A program made the position numbers and the translations under genes. A stretch of 8,224 nt of DNA from an uncultured Candidatus Melainabacteria bacterium. Its GTDB lineage: Bacteria > Cyanobacteriota > Vampirovibrionia > Gastranaerophilales > Gastranaerophilaceae. The DNA lies in NCBI GenBank assembly GCA_934675225.1, contig CAKUQA010000034.1:1-8224 (forward strand), read 5' to 3'. Position 1 is the stretch's first letter. The number at the start of each line of letters is the position of its first letter. The notes under the pieces were generated by a model. That model ran no database searches and was not told the DNA's origin. It worked only from the letters and a program-made list of their open reading frames with translations. This document shows, piece by piece, positions 1 to 5,945 of this stretch.

Positions 1-324
1 GATTAAATCAAAATATAATGCTTTTTGAATAGCATCATAAGCCCAAAATGTCGGGTCAATATCAGTAAATTTTACAGGTTGTGCTACAGTAGTATGTTCT
101 TGACCTAAAGCTTTGATAGCCATAGATGCAAATTCTGCTCTGCTAACATTTTCATCAGGCTTGAATGTCCCATCAGGATATCCTACAATAACCCCTTGTT
201 CTGTTAAAATTTCAATCTGTTTTGCAGCCCAATGGTCAGTAGCTACATCCGGATATGCAAGAGCAGGTACTACCATAAACAAGGTTACAAGAGCAGATAA
301 CATAATTTTTACTAAATTTTTCAT
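1..324 (-). CDS. Secreted S-layer homology (SLH) domain protein, N-terminal part (runs off the left edge)
   Basis: The minus-strand frame opens with ATG at 324 and stays open for all 108 codons to the edge. The N-terminus MKNLVKIMLSALVTLF...ALA is a typical Sec signal peptide (lysine n-region, hydrophobic core, AxA cleavage site about residue 23). An SLH domain follows directly, residues about 24-73: YPDVATDHWA, then GVIVGYPDGTFKPD, then SRAEF. A second SLH unit begins at FTDIDPTFWAYDAI (residues about 86-99) and is cut by the edge. SLH domains anchor envelope proteins to cell-wall polysaccharide; in Cyanobacteria-related lineages they often precede an outer-membrane porin barrel, but the C-terminal part is not visible here. 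A good ribosome site (AGGAG at 331-335, 6-nt spacer) fixes the start. It is transcribed divergently from the glucosaminidase gene. Confidence 0.93.
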   Translation of the reverse strand, partial: MKNLVKIMLSALVTLFMVVPALAYPDVATDHWAAKQIEILTEQGVIVGYPDGTFKPDENVSRAEFASMAIKALGQEHTTVAQPVKFTDIDPTFWAYDAIQKALYFDLI

Positions 325-356
325 ATTACTCTCCTATAATAACTAATTCCACTAAC

Positions 357-385
357 ATGCTACACATAAAAAATATTGTCGGCAA
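357..385 (-). promoter_or_regulatory. Candidate sigma70 promoter of the SLH gene
   Basis: On the minus strand TTGCCG (380-385) is followed after exactly 17 nt by TAGCAT (357-362). This puts the transcription start near 350 and gives a leader of about 25 nt that includes the AGGAG ribosome site. The match to consensus is moderate. Confidence 0.45.
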
Positions 386-389
386 TATT
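372..389. promoter_or_regulatory. Perfect 7-4-7 inverted repeat in a divergent promoter region (possible operator)
   Basis: AATATTG at 372-378 and CAATATT at 383-389 are perfect inverted copies around TCGG. The repeat covers the candidate -35 hexamer of the SLH gene and lies about 55 bp upstream of the -10 box of the divergent glucosaminidase gene, where a repressor or dual regulator could act. No T-run follows, so it is not a standard terminator. The operator role is inference. Confidence 0.4.
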
Positions 390-443
390 ACTTAAAGTTA
401 TGTTAATAAATAGCAAAAATTTTTATTTGCATTTTTTAAGTTG

Positions 444-465
444 TATAATAATAAGCATAAAAGGA
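444..465 (+). promoter_or_regulatory. -10 box and ribosome binding site of the glucosaminidase gene
   Basis: TATAAT at 444-449 is a consensus -10 hexamer, giving a start near 456. AAGGA at 461-465 lies 10 nt before the ATG at 476. No convincing -35 hexamer is visible. The short leader supports 476 as the true start. Confidence 0.5.
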
Positions 466-475
466 TACATACATT

Positions 476-1198
476 ATGAAGATACCCCGTGTAAACAGAT
501 TTACAGTTGCTCGTGCTGCTGTTGTAACAAAGAGAACCGGAAAATTTTTAATAAGGAAAGCAGAAAATTTTTCATTAGAGCATGATGTCAATGCAGACAA
601 AATTGTTTCTACTGTAATGTTTGCGAGTTCTCTTATTCCAAAATTAGATGCACAAATGGCAAAGTCTATAATAAAATCTCAAGATATATATGAACCGGCA
701 GCTGAAGTTGTAAAAAAAGCTACAGTTACAAAAATTGTTCCTAAAACTGCTGACAAAATAAAATTAATGGCAAAAGGAACTCCGCAAAATCTTGAGAAAT
801 TGAGTAATTCATTTAATGATTTACTTTTAGATAATGAAAATAAAAAAAATCCATTAAATAATAAAGGTCGAATTTTTATTAGAGAAGCTAAAAGGCACGG
901 TGTAAATCCAGAACTTTTGATGGCAATAGCTTTGCATGAATCTGCACGAGGAACTTCTTCCGCTGTGAGAGAAAGACATAATATTGGTGGAATAATGACA
1001 TCAAAACAAAAATTGAAAATATTTTCAAATATTGACTTATGTATTGATCAAATGGCTGAAACATTGGCTTTCCACCATAGGGAAGATAAAATTAATACAG
1101 TAAAAGAACTTGCTTATGCAGGAAAGTATTGCGCTAAAAATGAAGCACAAGAATGGATTAAAGGCGTAATGTATTACCTGAATGAATTAAATGGATAA
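476..1198 (+). CDS. GH73-like mannosyl-glycoprotein endo-beta-N-acetylglucosaminidase domain protein (peptidoglycan hydrolase)
   Basis: The protein has 240 residues. The C-terminal half (about 131-238) reads as a glucosaminidase/lysozyme-like fold: FIREAKRHGVNPELLMAIALHESARGTS, then NIGG at 169-172, then IDLCIDQMAETLAFHHR and a closing helix YYLNEL. In this superfamily the glutamate of the (H)ES..G.S motif is the catalytic acid, here E155, and the N-[IL]-x-G motif lines the cleft. Such enzymes cut the N-acetylglucosamine bond of peptidoglycan. The N-terminal 130 residues are basic and lysine-rich with no recognisable domain and no signal peptide, so export is unexplained; it may act in the cytoplasm-facing part of a larger system or use a non-Sec route. 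It is monocistronic, and its stop is 19 nt from the stop of the convergent operon. The exact family is less certain than the lysozyme-like fold. Confidence 0.75.
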   Translation: MKIPRVNRFTVARAAVVTKRTGKFLIRKAENFSLEHDVNADKIVSTVMFASSLIPKLDAQMAKSIIKSQDIYEPAAEVVKKATVTKIVPKTADKIKLMAKGTPQNLEKLSNSFNDLLLDNENKKNPLNNKGRIFIREAKRHGVNPELLMAIALHESARGTSSAVRERHNIGGIMTSKQKLKIFSNIDLCIDQMAETLAFHHREDKINTVKELAYAGKYCAKNEAQEWIKGVMYYLNELNG

Positions 1199-1217
1199 GC
1201 TCAAAATTTAGATTTTA

Positions 1218-1841
1218 TTATGCTGCTTGATTAATATGCTTGCTATTTTGATTTGAGTTAGGTGCTTGTACTTGTTTATTATTGCCTTTCTTTCCAAAAA
1301 TCATGTCCATTACAGGGTGAAGAATAATTTGAGAAAGAATTGGTGCACATAAAGCAAGTATAAATACAGTTGATACTATTGAACTTAGTTCTTTTAAGCC
1401 TTTACCGTAGTGGTAATCAGGGTTTGTATGGAGCAAATGTGTTAGTTTTCTTCTTAAATTCCTTTTTTGAACTTTATCGGTTGCTGTATCAATTTTAGAT
1501 TGAAATGCATCATATAAGTCTATTTTACGTTTGTTTTCAGGAGATTTTTTAGCTTGCCAATTGCTCATTAATTTATAAACTTTATTTTTTACCGGTTTAA
1601 TAAAGCCAAGAAATAGACCTAAACAAAATGTTTGATATAATAATTCTTTTGTTGCTGCATATTTTTTTGATTGTTCGTTTGCATGTTTATCATAATAAAT
1701 AAATGCTGGTCGACCTGCAGCTTTAAGAGTTGTTTCTACTGCAATTGCACAAACAGTGTTTTGAGCGAAATCTGCGGCATTAGGATTTGCAAGAACTTTA
1801 CGAATTCTTATTAAATTTTTTTGAACAGGAGTAACTTTCAT
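1218..1841 (-). CDS. Small membrane-associated protein of the KYAA/EL family, downstream gene of a tandem paralogous pair
   Basis: 207 residues, function unknown. Visible features: RPAFIYYDK at 44-52, KYAATKELL at 60-68, a hydrophobic stretch at about 69-83, a basic middle (about 95-148) and a second hydrophobic stretch at about 152-177 ending in HPVMDMIF, then a polar Asn/Gln-rich tail. The upstream neighbour has the same landmarks in the same order (RP, then DK, then KYAA..EL, hydrophobic, second hydrophobic segment with PPVM), so the two look like diverged tandem duplicates. The start is 1 nt after the upstream stop, with AAGGTG (1846-1851) 4 nt before ATG inside the upstream gene, so they are probably translationally coupled. 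There is no signal peptide. I recall this type as common in Gastranaerophilales genomes but know no function. Confidence 0.85.
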   Translation of the reverse strand: MKVTPVQKNLIRIRKVLANPNAADFAQNTVCAIAVETTLKAAGRPAFIYYDKHANEQSKKYAATKELLYQTFCLGLFLGFIKPVKNKVYKLMSNWQAKKSPENKRKIDLYDAFQSKIDTATDKVQKRNLRRKLTHLLHTNPDYHYGKGLKELSSIVSTVFILALCAPILSQIILHPVMDMIFGKKGNNKQVQAPNSNQNSKHINQAA

Positions 1842-1842
1842 A

Positions 1843-2466
1843 CTACACCTTCATTCCTGAATGCAAATATGTAGACATTGAGTACATATTGGGCATTATA
1901 ATATTTTTTTGTGGGGTAATTTTTTTGTTAGCTGTAATATTTGTTGGAGCTTTTATTTGAGTTTTTGCTTGTGGAGTACCACCATTTGGATCATAGCTTG
2001 GCATAAGTTTTTTCATAACAGGTGGCATAAACATGTTACAAAACTGAGGAACAAGATAACCGGCTGCCGCACATATTCCTAATAATGATAAAACAGCTTT
2101 GGTATTTCTATATGAAGTAGAACCTTTTTTAGCAATTAAACCGGTTAAACTTTCTGCAACAAGCCCTGCACAAAGAGTTGTTGGAACACCAATAAATTCT
2201 GTCATAAGTTCTCGAAGTGCTGCATATTTTCTTGCATCCGGTTTTTCTTTTTTATCAGTAATACTCAAAATTGGTCTAACCGTACCTTTACCACAAGCAA
2301 TCGCCATTACGGTAAAAATAGGTTTGTTGTTTTCGCCCAATTTATTACAAATTTTTTGAATTAATGTCTGGTTTTTAGTTGCAGCCTCTGTAGCTACTTT
2401 ACTGGTTGTCTGGGTAATTGTCATTTTTAATACGCATTCTGTATTAATTGTACTTTTTACACTCAT
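1843..2466 (-). CDS. Small membrane-associated protein of the KYAA/EL family, upstream gene of the pair
   Basis: 207 residues, function unknown. Landmarks: GTVRPILSITDKK at 61-73, KYAALRELMTE at 80-90, a hydrophobic segment at about 91-112, a second at about 124-150 ending QFCNMFMPPVM, and a polar proline/lysine-rich tail. The RP, DK, KYAA, EL and PVM signatures align with the downstream paralog, although overall identity is low. The start at 2466 is taken because a candidate -10 (TACAAT, minus, 2499-2504) gives a leader of about 25 nt; an internal Met at residue 15 is the alternative, since neither start has a strong ribosome site. It is the first gene of a two-gene operon. Its upstream region carries a G9/C9 tract. 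Confidence 0.83.
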   Translation of the reverse strand: MSVKSTINTECVLKMTITQTTSKVATEAATKNQTLIQKICNKLGENNKPIFTVMAIACGKGTVRPILSITDKKEKPDARKYAALRELMTEFIGVPTTLCAGLVAESLTGLIAKKGSTSYRNTKAVLSLLGICAAAGYLVPQFCNMFMPPVMKKLMPSYDPNGGTPQAKTQIKAPTNITANKKITPQKNIIMPNMYSMSTYLHSGMKV

Positions 2467-2498
2467 ACTTTAGCGCTTTAACAAAATTTTTCAACCCT

Positions 2499-2504
2499 AT
2501 TGTA
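2499..2504 (-). promoter_or_regulatory. Candidate -10 element of the two-gene membrane-protein operon
   Basis: TACAAT on the minus strand places the start near 2492, about 25 nt before the ATG at 2466. No clear -35 is seen. The interval between this site and the next gene fragment (2505-2582) otherwise holds only AT-rich sequence and the G9 tract. Confidence 0.35.
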
Positions 2505-2569
2505 AAGAAATATTGCACTTTTTTTACTTATTTAAGTATGTTAGTTGGTAGTTTAATTTTTGTATTTTT

Positions 2570-2578
2570 GGGGGGGGG
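2570..2578. repeat. G9 homopolymer tract (C9 on the minus strand)
   Basis: Nine consecutive G residues sit in otherwise strongly AT-rich intergenic sequence, about 105 bp before the start of the two-gene operon and only a few bases from the stop of the split gene at 2583. Tracts of this kind are prone to slippage. Confidence 0.9.
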
Positions 2579-2582
2579 AAGG

Positions 2583-2774
2583 TTAATCTGCATACCAGTG
2601 GTCTAAATCTTTGTCTGCTTTAATCATTTTTTTTTCAATATCTTTTACAAGTTGTTCTAGGTTTTCTTGTTTTTTTTGTATTTCAATTTTATTTAAAGCT
2701 GTGTATATTTCATTGTTAAAGTAATTCTCTAAAACATTTTTAATATTTTTGCCACGATTGTGGTTATCTGTTTT
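2583..2774 (-). pseudogene. C-terminal fragment of the cellular gene split by the prophage
   Basis: The minus-strand frame ends with TAA at 2583-2585 and encodes about 63 charged, probably coiled-coil residues: TDNHNRGKNIKNVLENYF at the start, IEIQKKQENLEQL in the middle, DKDLDHWYAD at the end. There is no ATG, GTG or TTG start at its upstream end; beyond 2780 the frame runs into phage sequence. The style (Lys/Glu-rich, coiled coil) resembles the truncated gene at 7841-8224, and joining the two across the proposed insertion (LQK to TDNH) keeps the frame exactly. I interpret it as the missing 3' part of that gene. Function unknown. Confidence 0.6.
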
Positions 2775-2780
2775 TGTTAT

Positions 2781-2903
2781 GAAGAAATTACAAATCTTGA
2801 TACAGATAAAGTTTTTGTTTTATCTCACAGGTTAAACAAAATAGTGCAAGAAATGAAAGAATTAAAAGAAAAAATAAAGAAACTGGAGCAAGAGCTTGAA
2901 TAG
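2781..2903 (+). pseudogene. C-terminal fragment of a small Spo0E-like or coiled-coil phage protein
   Basis: The plus-strand frame reads EEITNLDTDKVFVLSHRL then NKIVQEMKELKEKIKKLEQ and stops at 2901-2903. The pattern LDTDKVFVLSHRLNKIV resembles the Spo0E-like aspartyl-phosphate phosphatase motif (LDS..V..LS..LD.LI), a short helical hairpin; the tail is a plain Lys/Glu coil. No start codon exists before 2781, because the frame runs back into the cellular gene fragment, so the N-terminus is lost at the junction. Its stop overlaps the TTG start of the small terminase, as in a phage operon. The family assignment is tentative. Confidence 0.45.
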
Positions 2904-3336
2904 CAAAAAACAATATTTTGACGAAGCCGAAAGATTATATGTTCTTGATTACTGTTCTTTGGAAGAAATCGCAAACCGATTAAAGTTAAATCGTAAAACG
3001 GTTATGGCGTGGAAAGAACAAGGAGATTGGAATAATAAGCGGAAAAAGTTTTTATTATCTAAACAATCTTTCCACGAAGAGCTTTATGAATTTGCTCGAA
3101 AGTTGATGAAAGACATAACGGCAGATATTGATGCCGTAGAAAAAGTTGATCCAGGAAGAATGTATGCTTTTTGCAAAATTATCCCAATGTTTACCAAAGT
3201 CAAAGATTACGAAGATATTGTGGCTAAAAAAGAGCAAAAAGAAACTCACAAGGGGCTTACACCTGAATTGATTGCACAGATTGAAGAAGAAGTGCTAGGA
3301 ATTACCCCAAATGACAGAACAAGTGAAGAAAACTAA
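2896..3336 (+). CDS. Phage terminase small subunit, Mu gp27-like, HTH type
   Basis: 146 residues starting at TTG; GGAG at 2885-2888 with a 7-nt spacer selects this start. Residues about 8-55 form a helix-turn-helix: EAERLYVLDYCSLEEIANRL, then LNRKTVMAWKEQGDW and KRKKF. This is the pattern of small-terminase/DUF1804 proteins that recognise phage DNA for packaging. The middle (about 60-115) is helical with KVDPGRMYAFCKIIP, and the C-terminus (THKGLTPELIAQIEEEVLGI) is a short amphipathic segment typical of these proteins. It overlaps the large-terminase start by 26 nt, the usual gp27-gp28 arrangement. The gene itself looks intact but has no functional partner here, since the large subunit is reduced to its N-terminus. 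Confidence 0.72.
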   Translation: MNSKKQYFDEAERLYVLDYCSLEEIANRLKLNRKTVMAWKEQGDWNNKRKKFLLSKQSFHEELYEFARKLMKDITADIDAVEKVDPGRMYAFCKIIPMFTKVKDYEDIVAKKEQKETHKGLTPELIAQIEEEVLGITPNDRTSEEN

Positions 3337-3529
3337 ATTTTTCTTACCGTATCAGATACGGTGGTTAAACGATAATTCAAAAGTAAAAATCTGGGAAAAG
3401 TCCAGAAGAATAGGAGCAACGTATGTTCAAAGTTATGAAGATGTAAGAGATTGTGTAAAGCGAATTGTACCTGCTGTTTGGTTTTCTTCTGCCGATGAAT
3501 CTGCTGCTCGTGAGTATATGAGATACGGA
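3311..3529 (+). pseudogene. Phage terminase large subunit (Mu gp28-like), N-terminal remnant fused to the tape measure
   Basis: The ORF starting at ATG 3311 (AGGA at 3297-3300) begins like a large terminase ATPase: KFFLPYQIRWL at 9-19, then the P-loop-like segment WEKSRRIGATY at 28-38, and AVWFSSADESAAREYM at 55-70. Large terminases of this type are around 500 residues and carry a Walker B and an RNase H-like nuclease domain. Neither is present, because after about residue 73 the protein becomes tape-measure sequence in the same frame. The join lies near 3525-3550. The product could not package DNA. It marks the left edge of a deletion that removed portal, head and proximal tail genes. Confidence 0.75.
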
Positions 3530-4334
3530 ACATCTTTAATAGATGAAGGCTATCAAAAACAATATAATACCGAACACGCTATGATGCAAAGATTGAAAAA
3601 TATGTCGCAAGTAATCGGAATTCAGTTAGGCGAAGCTCTTGCTCCTGCATTTGGCAAAGTTTTAGATTTTGGTGAATCCACATTAAATATGTTAGATAAA
3701 ATGTCTCCACAGATGAAAAGTTTTGTTGCCATATCTATTGCAGGACTGGGAATTCTTGCAACAAGTTTTGGTATTGCTTGTCTTATGGGTAGTAAACTCC
3801 TTAAATTTTATGGAGGATTACTATCTAGAGCGAGAGAATTAACTCCTGTTTTGGTTCAAAATTCTACAAGTATATTGGAATCAATGGGATTAAAAACAAC
3901 TGCTCAAAATCTTACTTTAGGTTACAATCTAAAAGGTGGAGCGAATATTGGTAGCAAAAGTAAAAAATTGCATCGTAAAAGTTGCTCAAGTTATCCGAGA
4001 CCATTTGCCACATTCTCCTGCTAAAACTGGTCCACTCAAAGATTTAAACAAAGTAAAAATCGTTGAAACCACTGCAAGTACAATTAAACCAATGCCACTA
4101 AAAAATGCTATGACTAAAACTCTCAGTTTTATGACAAACGGAACATTGAACGTAAGCAAAGGCAAAATTGGCACAAGTAGTGCAACTTCGTTTGTTGTTC
4201 AATATAATCCGACAATTACAATTTCAGGAATAGAATCAAAAGAAGAGTTTGTTAAACTTCTGAAACGACATAAAGACGAAGTTGTAAATATTATAAAACG
4301 AGAATTTGAACGTAAAGAGAGGTTGGCTTATTAA
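3530..4334 (+). pseudogene. Phage tail tape measure protein, C-terminal remnant, frameshifted
   Basis: From about residue 88 of the fused ORF the sequence is tape-measure-like: MMQRLKNMSQVIGIQLGEAL, then APAFGKVLDF, then DKMSPQMKSF, followed by a membrane segment (residues about 138-160) typical of tape-measure proteins. The frame then runs into nonsense and stops at 4022-4024. The genuine C-terminus continues in another frame that opens at 3933 and ends at 4334, with VIRDHLPHSPAKTGPL, the conserved (F/H)SPAK.GPL motif near tape-measure C-termini. The shift therefore lies between about 3933 and 3960, by a 1-nt insertion or a further deletion. Only about 290 residues of a protein that is normally 600 or more remain, so this is a broken gene. 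Downstream follow gpU, gpX and gpD in the usual order. Confidence 0.78.
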
Positions 4335-4335
4335 A

Positions 4336-4416
4336 AGCGTGAGCAGTGTGTGAAGCACAAAGTGCGTAACCGTTCTACGCTGACGTAAGAGTTTTTGAAC
4401 GGAGTGATAAAAACTC
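4336..4416 (+). promoter_or_regulatory. Structured intergenic region before gpU
   Basis: Between the tape-measure stop and gpU lie nested complementary segments: AGCGT (4336-4340) with ACGCT (4377-4381); GCAC (4355-4358) with GTGC (4362-4365); and an 8-bp perfect stem GAGTTTTT (4389-4396) with AAAAACTC (4409-4416) around a 12-nt loop. This GC-richer stretch stands out from its surroundings. It could be an intercistronic RNA structure or processing site ahead of the gpU ribosome site; a Rho-independent terminator is less likely because no T-run follows the last stem. Confidence 0.45.
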
Positions 4417-4430
4417 CACAGGAAGAAAAA

Positions 4431-4850
4431 ATGTTTGCACAACTTGGCGATATAAAATTTGAATTAATAACTTACTTTAACGGTTGGGATGAAACTGTTT
4501 CATATAATTATGTTCAGCACGATCGAATAGAAAACAAACCAGTTTTACAGTATTTAGGCAAAAATCTGCTTGAAGAAAATATCCGTTTAAACTTTCACCG
4601 ATCATTTTGTGTTCCGGAAGATGAACTGAAAAACATTATTGAAGTTGCAGATAAAATAACTCCGCTAAAATTTATAAAAGGTAATGGTGAATACATAGGT
4701 GTTTTCGTTATTGAAGAAATAGGTAAAACAACAGAACAAACAACTCCTGAAGGAGATATTTTATCCATTCAAGTCGATTTAAGGCTAAAAGAATACACAG
4801 GGAAAATCCCTGAGAATAAAAAACAGGATAAAGGATTTAAGAAAAAATAA
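4431..4850 (+). CDS. Phage tail protein, P2 gpU family
   Basis: 139 residues from ATG 4431, chosen because AGGAAG (4420-4425) lies 5 nt upstream; a longer version from TTG at 4395 adds 12 residues with no family resemblance. The N-terminus MFAQLGDIKFELITYFNG is characteristic of the gpU family, followed by ENKPVLQYLGKNL, then LNFHRSFC, LKFIKGNGEYIGVFVIEEI, then LRLKEY. gpU-like proteins cap or complete the phage tail tube, acting in virion assembly. The gene looks intact. Its stop overlaps the start of gpX by one base (TAATG), showing the original late operon spacing. Without sheath, tube and head genes it has no obvious job in this remnant. Confidence 0.85.
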   Translation: MFAQLGDIKFELITYFNGWDETVSYNYVQHDRIENKPVLQYLGKNLLEENIRLNFHRSFCVPEDELKNIIEVADKITPLKFIKGNGEYIGVFVIEEIGKTTEQTTPEGDILSIQVDLRLKEYTGKIPENKKQDKGFKKK

Positions 4851-5065
4851 TGACAGAATATTACAGTTACATAACCAAAGATTCAGACCGTTGGGATTTG
4901 ATATCACAAAAATTCTACCAAACTCCGACATTGTATGAAGAAATAATTAAAGCAAATCCTGAGATTCCGATTGAACCAGTTTTACCATCAGGCATAAAAC
5001 TCAAAATCCCAATTTTGGAAGATTCGGAAACTATTAAATTTGAGCTTCCTCCTTGGAAGAAATAA
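4850..5065 (+). CDS. Phage tail protein X (P2 gpX family, LysM-like)
   Basis: 71 residues, the usual size for gpX. Landmarks: YSYITKDSDRWDLISQKFY at 5-23, then YEEIIKANPEI at 29-39, VLPSGIKLKIP at 44-54, and C-terminal ELPPWKK. The pattern of D(T/R)WDLI, ANP and G..L.IP is that of the tail X/LysM-like fold found in the tail of P2- and Mu-like phages. The start overlaps the gpU stop (TAATG). It reads as complete, but a 20-bp near-copy of part of its 3' region (5005-5024) recurs at 5961-5980 beyond the inserted defence gene. In related phages gpD normally follows immediately. Confidence 0.82.
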   Translation: MTEYYSYITKDSDRWDLISQKFYQTPTLYEEIIKANPEIPIEPVLPSGIKLKIPILEDSETIKFELPPWKK

Positions 5066-5090
5066 TACCAAAATCGTTTGTACTTTGAAA

Positions 5091-5108
5091 ATTAAATAAT
5101 TACTGAAT
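5091..5108 (+). repeat. Left inverted repeat of the Abi cassette
   Basis: ATTAAATAATTACTGAAT is the exact reverse complement of 5946-5963. The match ends sharply on the outside; inside, AGC follows on both sides after a 1-nt offset. Part of the gene's -35 region lies within it. Confidence 0.85.
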
Positions 5109-5121
5109 AGCCTGTTTGTAG

Positions 5122-5127
5122 TATAAT
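5122..5127 (+). promoter_or_regulatory. -10 box of the Abi gene; transcript probably leaderless
   Basis: TATAAT ends 6 nt before the ATG at 5134, so transcription would start at or next to the initiation codon. There is no ribosome site in TTACGC. The -35 region (about 5099-5105) is weak and overlaps the inverted repeat. Confidence 0.55.
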
Positions 5128-5133
5128 TTACGC

Positions 5134-5832
5134 ATGATTGATAAAAAAATGTTTGAAAAATATTCCACAACTACAAGTTTTGAACGTATTGTTTCATTCC
5201 TTTCTACCGAAAACGACACAGAAGATAAGGTTATAGACAAATACAATGATAATATTAGAATATCACAAGCACTATATCCTGAGTTGTCCGTATTAGAAGT
5301 AACTTTAAGAAATGCAATTGACACAGTGCTTAAAATTCATTTTGGTGAAAATTGGATTGAGAATGAAGTTAAATCAAACTTGTTACTAGATGAATATGAT
5401 TACAATACTTTACTGAAAGCATATAATGATGTAGTAAAGGATTGCAAAGGAAAATCAAAACATTTTTCTATCGGTAAGGTTATTGCTAATCTTAATTTTG
5501 GCTTTTGGACTAATCTTTGTTTGAAAAAATACAATGCAAAAATATGGACTAAAAAAGGCATTTTTAAAGGTGTTTTTATAAATTATCCAAAAGGGAAACA
5601 ACAACAAATTCACTATATCTCAAATTTATTAGTTTCTATTAGAAGACTAAGAAATAGAGTTTTTCATTATGAAATAATCTTGAAGGATCCAAATAAACTG
5701 TTGACTAAGTATAATGAAATTTTAGAAATGCTAAGTTACTTACCACAAAACAATCCCAAAATTCTAAAAGAAACTTCTAATTTCTTAGTTGTATTTAATG
5801 AAGTAACAGGCTCTAATAAAGCAAAAACCTAA
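5134..5832 (+). CDS. Abi-like abortive-infection protein with HEPN-type RNase motif
   Basis: 232 residues, soluble, no membrane segments. The N-terminal region has ISQALYPELSVLEVTLRNAI (43-62), the signature of Abi-like proteins (Abi_2/AbiD-F group), then HFGENWI and NFGFWTNL (121-128). Near the C-terminus RRLRNRVFHYEII contains R173-x4-H178, the Rx4-6H motif that forms the active site of HEPN ribonucleases. By family knowledge such proteins cut RNA during phage infection and halt growth; that activity is inferred here. The gene has its own promoter, a nested hairpin over its stop codon and flanking inverted repeats, and interrupts the gpX-gpD order, so it is cargo and not a tail gene. It is intact while its neighbours are broken, suggesting selection or recent arrival. 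No separate antitoxin gene is seen. Confidence 0.75.
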   Translation: MIDKKMFEKYSTTTSFERIVSFLSTENDTEDKVIDKYNDNIRISQALYPELSVLEVTLRNAIDTVLKIHFGENWIENEVKSNLLLDEYDYNTLLKAYNDVVKDCKGKSKHFSIGKVIANLNFGFWTNLCLKKYNAKIWTKKGIFKGVFINYPKGKQQQIHYISNLLVSIRRLRNRVFHYEIILKDPNKLLTKYNEILEMLSYLPQNNPKILKETSNFLVVFNEVTGSNKAKT

Positions 5833-5870
5833 AGCACTATACGGAAGACCGTAGGAAGAAACTTTAGGTT
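5826..5870 (+). terminator. Nested hairpin at the 3' end of the Abi gene
   Basis: AACCTAAAG (5826-5834) pairs perfectly with CTTTAGGTT (5862-5870). Inside it TACGG (5840-5844) and CCGTA (5849-5853) form a second stem with an AAGA loop. The stop codon (5830-5832) lies in the outer stem. No real T-run follows, so it may act as an mRNA 3' stabiliser, a weak terminator or a small structured RNA. Confidence 0.55.
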
Positions 5871-5945
5871 ATTCATTTATATTATTTACTATAATCCAGT
5901 TTTTGTCAAGACTTCAGGCAGATTTTTTTAAGAAAATATAAGCTC

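Noticed and set aside
113..346. Plus-strand 77-residue reading frame
   Set aside because: It lies opposite the SLH gene, which has a signal peptide, a ribosome site and clear domain motifs.
376..585. Plus-strand 69-residue frame with a cysteine-rich stretch
   Set aside because: It overlaps the start of the glucosaminidase gene out of frame, and the cysteines come from the repetitive GCTGCTGTTGT codons of the real gene.
1199..1217. Bidirectional terminator between the convergent genes
   Set aside because: Only a weak AAAAT/ATTTT pair near 1206-1219 was found; not enough to call.
2099..2359. Plus-strand 86-residue frame
   Set aside because: Opposite strand of a membrane-protein gene with a paralog; no promoter or ribosome site.
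3055..3249. Minus-strand 64-residue frame
   Set aside because: It is a mirror of the small-terminase gene, with low-complexity Phe-rich composition.
3933..4024. Programmed frameshift in the tape-measure gene
   Set aside because: Known tail frameshifts occur in the chaperone genes upstream of the tape measure, not near its C-terminus, and the surrounding gene is already truncated; decay is simpler.
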